Below the pieces are notes generated by a model, which saw only the letters and a list, made by a program, of their open reading frames with translations, ran no database searches and had not been told where the DNA came from. Below are positions 1-15,100 of a stretch of DNA of 64,000 bases, one piece after another. The stretch's first letter is position 1. Every line of letters starts with the position of its first letter. A program made the position numbers and the translations under genes. The DNA comes from Ancylostoma caninum (Eukaryota > Nematoda > Chromadorea > Rhabditida > Ancylostomatidae). Location of the stretch: assembly GCA_037903475.1 (NCBI GenBank), contig JBAJFG010000359.1:826001-890000 (forward strand), in the 5' to 3' direction.

Positions 1-2740
1 AGAACAACAAAATCAACCATAAGAAACAAAGGATCTCGGAAAGTCTACGAAGCTCTGTCGAATAATGTGCGAAATCCTTGCGAAGAGTACAACAATGAAT
101 TGATTATAATAGATTCTCGATATCAAATAAATCCAAATAAACGCGAATTTAAGCAAAGAAAAAACTCTGCTTGATAATTGGATGAAATTGAGCTGCACGT
201 TTTGTGCCTTTTCAGCAATGCTACCAATTTTCGGAATGAGCCACGCAACAAAGCATTTGAAAGTCATCACATCGTGATGAAAACGGTGAAAAACCATAGA
301 AAAGACATAATGAAATATTTGCACAGGAACGCTACTACCCCACTACTACCAGAAAGGATGTGACGATCTGGGGACGCATCTACAGCAGTAGAACACAAAA
401 GATCAGCATTTTTTTGAAAGTACTTTCAAGAGCAAGGAACTGCTTCCGTGGATAATCTAGCTCTCGTCAAAAAGTAGAAACGGTACAAATAATTATGACA
501 ATGTTTTGAGATTGTTGAGGATACATTAATAAGAGAAGACGTGGAGGCTCTCTCGGACGGTGCTTCCAGAAAAAACTTTCACTGAAGAAATGTTTTTTTT
601 GTCTGAAATTATAGAAAAGAGAGCTTTAAAAGGTTTACGTACCAATGTATATGTCTAACTTCATCCCGAACAGGAAACTCTTTACAAATCGCTGTAGTAG
701 CACGCAGAAAGCTCATTTTTGTTGGGCTATACATAGTTTTAAGTTTAAAAATAAACGTAGCAGATAATGGAGATCAATTTTGAAGAATCAATAAAATGAT
801 TTACAGATCATAGCGAGTCCTGGTGAACAGCTTTTTGACATAAAACCCAGCGAGATAAGTTGTAGCTGAATGTACAAAGTATATCAATACTTAAAGCAAA
901 GAAGACCTACCACAGGCCATCCTCTTTACGGGACCATTAGCGAAAACCACTTTGTCGCGGCAAACGACATCAACGAAACGAGATGAACTAATCTCGAAAA
1001 CAGCGTCTCGCATTGGGCTCTTACAAGAAATAGAAGAAAAGAAGATAAAGGGGGAGAAGTTCATTCTGGATCGATCCATTCACAGCTGTAATAGGAAAGC
1101 TTCAAAATACAGAACAACAATGCAATTTTTGGAAAAAAAAGAGGGAGAGCAGCAAAAAAGCAAGAGAAACTGAAAATATTCTAAAATTGATGAAAAATAT
1201 GTGAGTATCTATACAGGGAAACTGGTGCGTCTTTCTTCCTTCAAACAAAAAAAAAACTGTAAAAATTGAGTGTCAGCATTGTGATTATACTTGTCGGTCT
1301 ATTCGAAGACTGCTAGATGGAAAATTCGAAAACTTCAATATTTCAAGAATATAGATCCAAGAATTGTTCGGAGAATGGATGGCTGTAATTTGTGCCAACA
1401 AGATATCAAGTTAAATATGAGGTTAATTCAGAAATTAAAGGATAGGTCCAATGTTCGGAGGTGCATCGGAAGTATATACATGTGGAAGAAATACATTTTT
1501 TTTTTGTTTCAGCGCAATTGCAGTAGTACAAACAAGCCAACGTACATAGACGAATGCTCAAATGGAAAACTGGAAGACTCGTTCCAGACTTATGTCTTAG
1601 ACACCACCTTAAACTGCGTCAATTATGGAAGAGTCTCGTGAAAATAAGGCTAGGAGCAACTGAGGAAAAAGTGAGCTCACCTTCGGCAAGTACAACAGGT
1701 GCACCAGAAGTTACAATGGCCGTGTCAGCTTATGTGCAAGCGTAAGATCAATCATCAACTTGAACAACTATCTGATGAAAGCGTTCAGGAATGAAAGGAG
1801 CACTTCATCCTTCCAGGAGTATAAGAAGGTCAGAAAATTTGATATTGAATGAATGGACATCCCATGTCACAGAAAATATGTTTGAGTAAGGAACACAAAG
1901 TAGCACCAATACCGAGACTTGCGCACCAATAAATAATAAATAAAATAAATACAAATTTTCTAGTGAAATGATGCTGCGATTCTTATGAAAATATGATAAA
2001 AAGGATCTGAGAAGATGTGATGAACATTCCTCTTCAACAACATCACCAGCAAAATGAGCCTCGTTAATACGCAAATACGCTTTCGCGCGATTTCCATAAC
2101 TTACTTTTTTTTGCTCAAAATCTCTCTGACGATTTCTGGAGCCACTACAAAATTACAGAAGAACGAAGATGTTTACGAACACTTGATAAGTTACATCCCC
2201 TTGAATAGTTTGTAAGTGAATCTTCAGATTCCTGCGACATTCCCCATTGTACCGAAAAAAGGAGAAATTAGGCTAAAAAATCCAAGTCAAAATCAGGAGC
2301 ACACATGTTCTTCGGACACATTATAGGCAAAAGCTTGTGAATAGCTTGAAAATCTAGGCTCACACAATTTCCTCATTCCACAAGCATTCCTGTCTGTTGT
2401 AGCAAAACACAGGTTGAAGCTGAAAACTGCAGATGGAAGCGCGAAATTGTGAAAACCTTAATTAACAAAGGAGTTTTTTCCCGAATCCTTTTCATCGTTC
2501 TGATGAAATTCCAAGGGTCTCTGGAGAAGGTTCTGAGGATGACAATATGCATAAGTTTTAACTCTTATGAGCGCGCTCGCTGGAAATTTGGGAAAGAGCG
2601 AAACATCTTCAACAACCAACCTATGCCCGGAATGCATATGTGTGACGTAAGTGGAAGCGACAAAACCAATTGACCACATGATAGAACGAAAATGAGTAGT
2701 ATGCACATCTAATACATACCCATAATAGCATTTGCAGATG
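1..2740. other. No gene recognised
   Basis: AT-rich, all frames short (at most about 116 codons) with biased low-complexity composition. No splice-consistent exon chain, domain, tRNA or repeat with clear ends was found. Confidence 0.45.
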
Positions 2741-2772
2741 CGTTTATGGCGGTGTGAACGAGTGACAGCTGT

Positions 2773-3049
2773 TCAGCACGTGCTGATGAAGAGAGCCGGA
2801 GCAACTTGTGCAGTTGTCGGTGTAGACGAGTAAGGATAACCGGCGAAAGCCGGTCGGCCAGCCCCGTCCCATTGCATCCGCTGGCCGGCCTTCAAACCTC
2901 CTCTATCCCCTCGGGGCGTACATGCCGCCAGCGCTGTCATCACCGCGCGGATGCATTCGTCAAACTTGCGATTCGGTCGCTTAACAGCCAACAAAACAGC
3001 GTTCGAGGCGTCCACTGTGACGTCGACGACGTATTGGGTAGTCCGAAAT
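2773..3049 (-). other. GC-rich open island of unknown nature
   Basis: The minus strand is open for about 92 codons (FRTTQYVVDVTVDASNAVLL, then KRPNRKFDECIRAVMTALAA) and the plus strand is open too (2806-3123). GC content is far above the flanks. There is no start or splice context on either side. This fits part of a dispersed repetitive element better than a single-copy gene; I recognise no domain. Confidence 0.3.
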
Positions 3050-3136
3050 CAAAGAAGAACGGGACAGCGTATATTTCAGATATCCCTGTCCCATGGGACA
3101 AATCTTTCCAGAAAGAAAAGTAGTAGATTCTTATAG

Positions 3137-6100
3137 AACATCCAGAATGATTGAGAATGTAGGATAGAAAAGGAAATAGAGGGCTACAAGTTACTGTAAA
3201 GTGTTTGCCGACTTATCTATCATCTGTTCAGCAGTGGTGGCGCATGGTACTATGCCATTGTACTGGATTGAAACTATTATTTCAATCAAAAAACCGCTCC
3301 GAGAATTCACTAAAGAGCGAAGAATAATCGCAGCAGGCAGTTTCAGGCGGTTGTTCTCTATGCAGCTAAATGCACTCACTGATGTGAATCTAACTTCGGA
3401 GTAGACACGATTTACTTTTAAAGTTCATAACTATTTTCAGGTTGTCGATTTTTATAGAAGAACATGGAGATGCTTCGAAAATGCACTATTGGCGTTTTTC
3501 GACTAACTCAAATAAGAAGGCTCTTCTTGAAGATTTCGCGGAATTTCGAGAGAAAAACTTCGAATCATATGCTCCAAATGCATGTGTTGGGTCCAAATCA
3601 AAACAAAGTGATCGAGCTGGAAAATCTTTTGCTGCAAAAATACTCCTTTTTTCCTCTAAATAGCGCAACTAGAATCAAAGCAAATCATCATAAGGTGAAG
3701 CAATTTGTAGAACAAGCTATGATTCTACCTGTAGCTACATATAAGCTTCAAAGTTCCCCAAGATTTCAGACAAAGTCTTAAAAAATATGTGGAGGCATGG
3801 AAGAGCCAAGGAACTTCAGCATTTAGATGTAGCAGAAGAAGAGGTTTAACAAGTAAATCTGCCGAAAGCAATGAATAAAGCGAAATCTGGCAAAATTTGC
3901 AAGGCAAAGTGATAGAGGAGTAACATCTACAAACAAGACATTCAAAAACCGCAGAACAAAGTCTCAGGAGAACGCTTCAGCATAAGAAAATTTCAAAGGC
4001 GGAAAATTCTTGGAGAAACCAAGAAGGAAAAATTTTCCGTCACTATTATATTTAACGCACACCGACCACTTCCAATACAGTCAATATGGAAAACGACATC
4101 GGAAAGATTGACAAGTAAGAAAGCAGTTAGAAAAAGACATCCGGAAATTATTTTACTGCGCGTTTCATGAGAATTCTTGATTAGACACTTCCCAAGGACA
4201 ACGGACTTTTAAGAAACATTACAAAGTGCATGATCTTCGAAGCCAATACACGTCTCGTTTCAATAGTGGTCGGGAACTTCACAGAAAAAAAATAATATTG
4301 CAAGAAGCTGATTAATCGTAAAAAAGCAATAAAAGCAAGTATCATAGAAATGTTAATTCGACGCCCAAGAAAGCAACTACATTACAGGAAATAGGTAACA
4401 AGGAAAATATATTATGTGAGCTACTCCAAAAAGATCTCAAAATTTTCAAAGAAGCGATTGAAAACCATGAAAAAACCCTTGGTGCATGCTGCTACTTCAA
4501 ACAAAGAGCAAACCACAAGAAATGAAGAGATGATCATTTTATGAAACACTGCAGCAAGGATGGCTTTGGATAGCTTCAGCCAAAGCCTGAAATTGAAAAT
4601 CCAGAACGAAATGGATTCAAATATCTACAGCAAGAAGGTGCTAGCAAAGAAAGCAATGAAGGTGCGAGCAAAAAGCACGGAAAGTGAAATGAGATTTTCT
4701 CGAGATAAGTAAACTCTAATTATACGAAGCAGCCTCCAAGCACGGGATTTATAACACAATGAAGAGAAATAGATAGCAAGGTGTATTCAAACAGCATTCT
4801 CGATGTAAACGCAGCCGGCACTGCACTAAAAATAGTGAGCACATAACTGGAAACAGTGACTGATACAGGAACCAAACAGGAACTGAATTCATTAAAATGC
4901 CATTAGAGCATCCATAAAACACGGCATTTCCGCGTAATATGCTTAGTAATCAGAGATTCTTAACATGTCAGCAAGAGCTGCTGCACAGGGCAACACGACA
5001 AGGATCCATTTCAAAATATCTATCTCTTATAAGCTAAGTTGGATAACTGATCCATGCTCTTCGGTGAGCATATGCATAGAATAGAATTGATTAATTATGA
5101 ATAGGAACAGCTGCTTCATCGTCTCAGCACGAAAATTTTGATGCCATTTCAACAAACAGCCGCGCGTAGTCGCGTCAGGAGGATCCGTGGTCTGGATCAG
5201 CAAAGCATGTCTTGCAAAACCGCTCATCTCACTTCACCTCATACAAACAATCAGGCGCTCACATCAACCACAAAAATGACCGTGAAGAAACAACGCAGAT
5301 TAGCAAGGCAACCTTTGATGCTCCAGGAGAAAAATAGAAAAAATGGGAACGCAAAAAGACCTAAGCAAGGATCTTTGCAGGAAGACCAGGAATTTCAGCG
5401 ATTCGTGGTTAACAAAGATAAACTACCTTGTTGATCGCGTTCGACAGTGTAACACGACGGAGAACGAAACTGTTTCGACCAGCCAAGCGTGCTGAGAAAA
5501 ATTCGAACAAATATCGAGCAAAACATGTCAAAATCTTGCCACAAAACTAAGCAAGAAGTTCCAGGAGTGAGCTAAAATATGAAGGAGTGAAGAGACGTGC
5601 GAGTGCTAAAAACGAGGAGTAACGTCCTCAGAATTGTGACGAACGTGCTGCACAAATTGCTTGACGTGTCTGGCGGTCACTTAAGAGCTCAGCTCCCTAT
5701 TCATCGCAGAGTGAGAGAATGAGGGATGAGCGTGAAACCGCGACGACTTCACCAAGGCACATTTCCATTTTCTTCAATGAATTGCTGTTTCTCATGGCGC
5801 AGTCATATTTCTGCTGACCACATCCGTGCAACACAATAGAGATGTTTATCACGAGATATTCAAGAGATCTACATGCAGCTGTTAGCATCAAGCTTTCCAA
5901 TGATGTATTATTATCTTGCTCCCATAAGCAGCTACCATAACCCTATGACACCAAATTCACAAAGCGCTGCCACCCTTGGAGGTAAATTTATTTCTAAAAA
6001 TAGAAATGTTGACAAAGATGTAGCAGAAAACTTTTGAACTCTGCTGCGATGACCGATTATACACAATTTCCGAACTAGATATGAATCCATTCACTTGTAA

Positions 6101-9100
6101 AACATTTACACTTACGCCCTAATCCTCTTCCTTTTGACAACGGCACATGACTGTTCACGATAGTATAAGCAAAATGTTACTAAGCATGTTGATAGCGTGG
6201 CATTCAAATGAGCTGATTGTAAGTACCATGATCCTCATATTGATAGTGTACGAATTGAAGAGGTAAACACACAGAAATCCTCTGAAAGCCAGACAACAGC
6301 TCGCAAAACGAGGCTGACCGTATTGGAGGAATAAAAGTCCAAGAACAGTCACTGTAAACCGGTCGTTATAACTAAAGCCGGAAGAGTTTGCAGAAGCTAT
6401 GGTTTCCGTCCATATTCCGATTTTTTAAAAAAAATTTTCTAAGGAAAATAGGTGAGTTCCTCAAGCAGTGACTAAAAGATATTACTGCAGAAAACTGCTT
6501 GGCTAAAAAGCAAATTATTAATTCCGCTTCAGGAAACTTTCAAAAAGAAAAAGAAAAAACGCATTTTAGCACCTCTTAAGAGCGAGTTCTTAATCGAATG
6601 AAGTTTTTTTTTTTTAACGGAGAAGTGATTACATTCTACTAAACGCGAATGAGTAATCTTCGAGAATACAAGTACGTCGAGATCTGTCAGAATTTTTAGT
6701 GCACTACCAGCACATCGTAGAGCATTAAGAACCCTCACTGCAATCTTCCCTAAACAAGCTGGATTCTAATCAATTTATTCTAATCAGGCTTCACATAAGC
6801 AAATGAAATCAACGAAAGAAATGGGGAAAATGCTGAAGTTTGATTGAAAATGGTTAGGCAAGCTAAACGGGAATAGGAATGTAAAATTCGCTAGAAATCG
6901 AGGTTTCCAATGCGTACCCTGAATGTGAAATAGTAGCTCAACTTTTTTTTCGTGAAAATAATAACAATACTGCGGAGTATAAAATCACTTGTAGTTCAAA
7001 TGTTAGGCACTTCGAATTTGTACTGCTGTAATTCAAATATGCAGCTAATAATGAATTACAGGTCTTTTAAAGTATCCCATGAAGGAAGCCCACAGAAGCA
7101 GGCATCAGTCAGTTGAAAAATAATCAACACAATAAATTCAAAAGTGAAAGTGAACACGTATTCTATCTCACTTTCTGGTCGAAACGTAAATTGAATTCCA
7201 AGTAGTCATTTCTTGAAAACAAGAAGAGGCAAAAATATTTCAGTTTCGATTCTCAAGGTCTCTGGATGAGCAAAAGAATCTGGATTGATCTAGAAGAACC
7301 TCTCTCAGTACCTCCACAAAAAATATTTAGGAGCGCAAGGAGGGGTTAAGTGAGTGACTGAAGTGCGATTCGCCCTCACTCACTCGTTGTTCCTTAGAGG
7401 AACACGCAAAATTGAATCTTTGGTGAGCGAAGCAGGCAACGGCGGATGCAACAGGGACCGCACCCCACAAGAGCTTCCAGACATGCGAAAGGTGAACATC
7501 CCTTCCGAAGCGCAATGTGACGAGAAAAATACAGAGACATTCTAATGGACAGAAGTAGAAGAGACGCACTGAAAGCACAAAGTGTAGCGATGTAGGGTGA
7601 AAAAAGTCGCGACGGAAGACCGAGACACGCGCTATAACGAATCCCGTGACGAAAGCGCCAAATAAGGACATGGCACGGAATGACTGAAGAGGAACGGGCA
7701 AATGACTGCGTGATTAGGAGAGCACTAAATGTGGAACTGCTTCGAGCGAAAAATCTTCACACAGAAAACGCCGAAGAAGATGGAGAGATATCAAAACGAT
7801 GAATTTCTCGAGCACGGCAACCGACGAAATTTGTTCACAAATAGGAATTTTAATGCTAGTACGTCATTTCAGATGAATCAGAGTGTCATGAGCGTAAAAA
7901 GAGCGTGTAGATTAATAAAGAAGTTCAATCCAGAGAATCATTCATTTTTCATGCTATTGGGATGCTTTCAAAGAGGATCGAAAATGTGAAAGAAATCTGA
8001 GACCAGCGTTAAAAAAAACAAGTCGTTCAGTGAAGACACAAATAAACAGAGAACAAAATATAGCGGAGATGGACTTGTTTTCAGAACTCAACGTTCATGT
8101 GATGATATCTTACCATTACCACATTTTATTCCATATAATTTGACCACTTGTTAGAAATTAAAAGTAGTAAAAGGGTCCACACAATATTAAATGCTACGTA
8201 TTTTAGCTAGAATCGACCTACACCTGCGTGTAGGAACAATGAGAGGCTTTTTCCAGCACATATGTACCATACAAAACATAGCTAGATAAATATAGAGAGA
8301 GAAAGTTCTGCTTAGATAATTGTAATAGCATGTAGAAGAATAACCACACGTGAAAACGAGCGAAAAAACAATCACAAGGATGAAGCGAACAAGCCAATTT
8401 CAATGGCTAAAAACAGTTCCCACAACCAAGTGTGACAGCATCACTTTATTATACTGTTAATAAAGGAAATTATCACATATGATGATTTATAATCGAATTT
8501 AAGAGGTGCCCTCAAAATACAAGAGGAGAGTGGAGTTATGAAAGGAATGGTGAGAATCCGCCAAGCTCTTCTGAATGGATGTGATAATAACGCTTTCACA
8601 GACCGAAGAAGGAGCGTTATTAACTCTTGAACTTTATTTTGAGTACTACTACAACAAAAGCATCGCTCAAGTTCTGTTCGAGTTCACTCGGCAATAGACT
8701 GGTGCAAACAATTCGCGGCTGACATGCTATTTTTCGGAGTAACAAGCGAGAAAATGTTTATAACTTGCGATAGCCGCTAATGCCTTCGTTCTAAGCAACA
8801 AGCGCTTCTTCCAAGTAATGGAAACTGCGGAAGAGGCGCGGATGTAAACTGCTATCGAAAGAACAAAATAAGCAGTCGCGAGTGATACTCGCAATGAAAT
8901 TAAATCTGCTGAAACATAGAGATGATTAAGCGAAGCCTTGCGCATTGACTCGCAATACTACAAATTAGTCCTAAGAACGACACAACGATCGCGTGTGCCG
9001 TCTCTGTGTCTCCAGCCGGGGGCCGATAGAGACCCATAGGACGCAGCTCCTCTGCTGCTCAACGAGGCCTAATGTCAGTAATTACACCTTAGCACACAGC

Positions 9101-12100
9101 GACAAATGCGTATCGAAGCTTCATCAAATGAGCGAAATGCCAAATTGCAGCTGGTTTGAAACCTAACTTGCACTCCGGTTGCCGTAATTATTCGAGCTTC
9201 AGTCTCTCGTGACACCGAAGATGAAAACTAGAAAGCACAAACAATGAGATCTCTCCCGGTAAGCAAATGGATTTCTGCACATAAGTGAGTGTGAGCAGAA
9301 TTCTTCCACACCAGGAAAACTCTTCTGTGGAAAGGAATTTAAAAATTTCCATGAGATAGAACGGACGCTTTGCTCATCTACATATGATACAGGCATTGTG
9401 AACTATATTTGTCCCTCCTTTATCCAAAGATCTATTTTTCAAACACTCTTTGTAACTAAAACAGCACTCTAACCTCAAGAACATCTTCAGAACAGCAGGA
9501 CCAAAAAAATCCGGAAAAACATTCTCGCAGAAATTATCCTGTAAAGTGCCAATCTATCACACCACACTGAAAGAAGAATTCTCCTTGAATTCTCTAATTA
9601 GTATCCTTAGCACATCAAATGAAAATATAAGAACAGTAGTCTCCCACGGAGTTCAGTACCTGTGGTACGAAATTGAACAAGAAGTGGTTTTAGAGACAGG
9701 CACCCAGACGCATATGTTTAGACTGCGATCATAGTTGAAATGGAAACTCCTCATTCATTTTTTCCAATTCAGTATACAATAGAAAGCCCATTCAAAATCT
9801 GACAAATGATGAGTAGAAAGAGTCCGATATACCAACTTTCAAAAGTTACGAAGCATTTGAAGCAAGAGAAATGTGATAAAAAGCGAGCCGATCTTCTTCC
9901 TCAAAAGAATATAGGGCTGCCAGATTGGATTTCTGCCATCTCTAGCTCATTTTGAGCCGTTTCTATATGAAACAGCATTTTCTGAAAATTTTTATCGAAA
10001 CGTGAGATCTGAAGTTCCCTACAACTACGGTTGAGCAAGAGAAAAATTCAGTTTCACTGACTGTTGTGTGACGATCGGCTCATCGGTGCAGCACCACTTG
10101 GTTTTTTTTTTTGATTTTCTAACGCAGAACCACTAGGACTGGTGTTTGGAATGATGGATCACGTTGTGCAGCGCCTAAATATAAGGTGCGCAGCATCTAC
10201 AACCACTTACTCTATTTTGGAAAACCAAACATAGAAGGTTTTACTAGAACGATTGCAAAGGCAGACCAGTGTTCAGTTTGTCACAGAATAAACCATTTTA
10301 CCTTATCGAATTAATGAAACGACTAGTTGCACTAACGAGATACCTCGAAGAATCTAGCTCGCAGTCATCAATGAGTCTCTTCAAAATCCGGGTGAAGATA
10401 ATCGACTGCCCATTACTTTTTAATGAGTTGCGATAATTGGATGGTTAGACACGAAATCATTTAAAATTAAGTTTAAGTGAAAAAAATGAGAAAAAAGTCA
10501 GCACCAGAAGAAAAATTACTATAGCATCAGCAAGTATGATCAAACAGTTCCCTTATGTCACATGCGAAATAATGGTAGCATTCTGAAATCTACAGAACGT
10601 GGCATGGATGCATAGGCCTGGAGTTCATAAAGTTTATTTCCAACCAAAACGGTGATGAATTCCGTGATGGAAAAGAATGCTCAATAAAAATAAAATAAAC
10701 ATGCAGAGTGCCGGCTTGTGCAACAGTATTACTGGGAAAGTTCTTCGAGATATCTTCTAACATTAACTGTCAAACATACACTCTCCAACGAAATAACGCT
10801 TCAAAAAAAAATAAAACTTCGCTGAATTCATCAAAATCATGCCTTGGAAGAGTCGAGATAGTGAGGCAGTCTCTTTGGTTTTTTAAAAAGAACAAAGACT
10901 TGCAAAAAGCAAAGCCTGATTTACTCATATACTCATCGTTCATGAGTGTTACTACGCACATATGTACGTACATACATGCGCAACCAAAAGTAAAAACAGC
11001 GAAAGTAAAAGGAACAAAAATACTGTAGAAAGTAAAATGATCTGTGAAACTAGTAAATCGAAGAGGAAGCAACGGTAACAAACTTATATACTCGAGCTGA
11101 TAACAAGAAAGAACCCAAACAAAAAAGGAAAAGGAAAAGTCAAGAAAAATACGCATAGGAAGATGCACTTATGCATGTATCATTAGCTTTAAACACATGA
11201 TTTTATTATACAACTAAATCAATGATAGTTTATAAAACATTACGTTCGGGAAAGAATCTTTTGGCAATACAAAGAGAAAAGCAAGTCATCCCAGTGCAAT
11301 TGCAACATTACACGGGGAAGTCTTAACACGATGACCCTAACCCTGCGTCTACCACATACTGCTTTTCCACACCTTGTTAACGGTTTCTCGACTAATATTT
11401 AATTCTACTCCCGAAGTATTTACAAATAAGATTCACTGAAATACTTGTAGTTGAATGATTGCACCTAGCTTAGAATTACAGCAGGTTGCCGGTTCATTTC
11501 TGAGCTGGAAAAGCGTTCATAAATCGCATCAGCAAAGAAACGAAAAACTGCAAAATCAGGTACCAATAACAAGACTTGATTTTCACATAGACTGCAACTT
11601 TCATTTGCGGAGCTATGTCTGACATAGCGAATGGCGAAGGTAGAATTGAAAAAAAAAACACCAAGTCAACTCTAACGTTCACAAATTCTCTTGGTCACTT
11701 GAGTACTATAATAACAACAACGAGCAGCAAAAAAAAGATGTGCTTATTAGATTGGTCTCCCAAAATATTTTTCAACAAAAAAAAGTCCTGAGTAGGTAAG
11801 GTCTGTCTTGCGAGAAAACCAACTGCGAAAGCATCTCCTCACTCAATTGGGTGACGCTCCTTTGCTCGTGCCTCATCAGGGATGAGCGTGGTGCTTCCGG
11901 AACCCAACATCGACCACCACAACATTTGATGTAGGGCGTTAATCAGTGTTTTGAACGGAAAAATTTCAACATGCCTAGATGAAAGTCGCAAAAGCAAGAA
12001 AGCATGAGAATGATCAGAGAAAGTGGAGGTGACCGGAACAAAATTATTGTGCTCTGGTTGCAAGTAGAAACTCCAGAAAAATGGATGATTAGCAAAATTC

Positions 12101-15100
12101 ATAACGGTTACAGAATGGCCTACTATCACTGATCCTTGCTAATCCCAATAAAGAGTCTAATCCTTGCACATCTCACTAAAGAAATACGTGATAAAAGTTA
12201 GTGTTGTATTGTCGCGAATAAAGGAAGAGCACTGAGCAAAGGAGGGAATTCTGCATGTCTGGCGCCGTCCTGAAATAAGAACCAAGCCCATACATCATAT
12301 GTGCAAGTAAAGTATGTTTTGTGGTACGTTCCACCACCTGACTTCGTCGATAATTCTCTGCACATGTATTAATAAAAGCTTGAACTTACGATGAGAAATC
12401 GATCAAAATTAAAAAATTTCATTATATCAACAGAGTGTGACCCATGCGTGACCTAAAGAAAAACATTACATAGGCTTACATTAGAGTGGTAATACTATTA
12501 TTATATTATGTAATTATGTAGTTATGTAGTTAGTATATTATGGTAATACCCTCGATGAAACTATCTATATCCGTTAATAATTTATGAGTTTCCAAAACCC
12601 AAAGATATTGTGGCTACAGTACTTGTATTTTTATAGTTTTCTGGAGAGAATAACTTCAAACTTCAAGAAAGAAACCCGGGTAAAAATAGAAATGGAAGGA
12701 CACTGTACAGCTTCCAGAAAGGCACCAATTAGACGTTGTTAAATACAGACCAGCACGACAAAAAGGTTTTGTTATATCAACCTACTAACAAATTCAGGTA
12801 ACCTGCACAGTTCTTAAACTACATATGTATGTAACAAAGAGCTTGCACTGAATCATATTGAATTTTCGCGCTTCACAGTATGTTTTGAGCTTCCTACAGC
12901 AAAGTTTCGAATACAGATAATCAGAAGACTGTTGGTCTACCACTATGAACCAGAGCTTACAGAAGGTTCACGTCTGGTAAAGGTCAAAAATTCACCGAAA
13001 TCGGAGAGGATTATTCAAAGAAAGATCCCCTAATTTTCTGCAAGATCGTGATTCCTCAACTTCGAAACAAGACAAGATCCCCTCGTTCATTGACAACACT
13101 TTAACCAAAGCTCCTTAACTGATTGTTCCGTTTTCTTCGCTTTCATTTTGCAAGCAATCCCAACGGAACAACACAACATTTGCCACCGGAGGAGAGAAGG
13201 ATCGATCCTGACTCGTTATTGCGTCATCAACAGGAGGTTTTTTCTGACAGAAATAGGTGGCGAGGGATAAACGCACACGTAGAGGTTGCTGCAGCACTCA
13301 GTAGCTAGCACAGCAGAGACCATGGCGGTGCAGGCCAACCAGGAATTGGATGTAAGATTTGGGTAAGAAAAGAGAATATGGATTTTTACAGATAAAATGA
13401 ATGAGTGAGCGGAGAACTACAATCACGTGATTCAATTGGGGCTTCACTGACCTCAACTTATTTATGGATGATTATCCAGTTTTAGGAATTTCAAACGATG
13501 TCTCTGTCGCCAAGGTGAAACAAAAGCATCGGAGCTCTGGTACTGACAATTATTAGTTTTGCATCAGAACAGGGACCGTTCTGTATCGATAGAATCTGTA
13601 CTTCACTCAGGTTTACTGTCGCTCCTCTATTGGCTGATGAGGAGAGGGGCGGGACACGCTTGTCATTGGTCCTGACCTTAATGGGATTTTTCCGTTTTTT
13701 ATTCCATTTCAATTGTTCTATGTATTACATAGTGCACGTCTCCACCACAGCTGTTGAAAGATAAAGGATATGGTCAAATTTGGTCGAGAAAGTTTGGACA
13801 GCTAGAGATAGCTTCTAACAGTTTTGGATCCCAGAATAAAATGAAGCGGCTTAAGAGATAATATGAAAAGACCTCAGAAAGTAATTAGAAAAGAAACCAG
13901 TGGGCTAGAGGCGATTATCACCATTTGTTCCAGAAATAAAAAGTAGGGGAATTCTTTAAAAAAACACGTATTCACGAGAGCTCACAGTGAGTCTGCGAGA
14001 AATTATATGAGTTTCTTCGAAGCCGCCAGTATGAGTTGTCAAGCACTCCCCTCACGCTGCCGAGCGCTGTAAACCCGGGCTTTGAATGTAGCGATTTCTC
14101 CGACGCAAAATGATCAACACAGACAATCATGTATCTCATTAACAGAGAGTACGTATACAACGCATATACGCGAACACAACGTCACTTATTTGTACCGTGC
14201 GTAGCACGCTTGAATTACATGTAAAGGTAGAATTAGCGTGAACATGTGAATGAATAAACTTGTTTCTAACGGTCTATTCTACGCAAAAACGTCCTAGCAC
14301 AGTTATAGTAGCATTGATGGAATTCGATGTTGTAACGTCAAAGACACTACCCCACTACCAAGACCAAGATATCTCTAAGCTGAACCCATTACAACACGTC
14401 ATTTTTTAGCTAGAACAAGCTTAAACACAAGAAAGCGCTCTGGTGCATCTAAAATAACCTGTCACGCATCATTCGCCTTCGCCTACTGCTATTGCGACAA
14501 GCTCTTCACTTACCCCAGGACCAGGTGCCAAATGTCGCCTAAAAGCTGAAGGCGTAGCGATTGTGAGAAAAAGGCTAACAGAAAGGTTTTGAGTCAGCAG
14601 TGTGAGCAAGTGGTGGTCCTGTCGAGTTCCACTGCATCACCTACTATCGTCTATTTCAGCCAAAGCAAACACGAAAACAAGAAGCATAGCCAAATTGCTA
14701 GATTGTCTAGTGCTCAATTACAGTCGTCGAGATCTTCTATTTTCCAGGGATAGAAATTACTCAGCAAATGTAACAGGGAGGCACGGTTGGTGAGCTGTCG
14801 TCAGCCAGTCGGCTATGTTGTTGCCATCAATTCAAGAAAAAAAAACAAGAAATTCCTTATTCTTATTTCCAGAGAATAGATGAACAATAGACAGTTAGCC
14901 GAGCAGGAGTGGAACACTACTGCTATTGTGGAGGAATTGAATGAAGTAGCAATTCCGCCACTATGGAGACAAGCGCCGAATAAGAAAACTACTGAAAATA
15001 TCAGTTTTAATACCAGGCAATAAAAATGAATTTCAAAAAATAACAGTAATGGCAAAGCAACAAAAATTAACTAGTATAAAGTTTCCGTTCGTTTTGAAGA

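Noticed and set aside
7327..7701. Minus-strand membrane protein of 124 codons
   Set aside because: Several frames are open over the same stretch and none shows a recognisable domain; it looks like chance openness in a slightly GC-richer patch.
10770..11168. Minus-strand hydrophobic protein of 132 codons
   Set aside because: Composition (Phe, Leu, Ser, Thr) follows from poly-A/T runs; no family signature and no splice-consistent neighbours.
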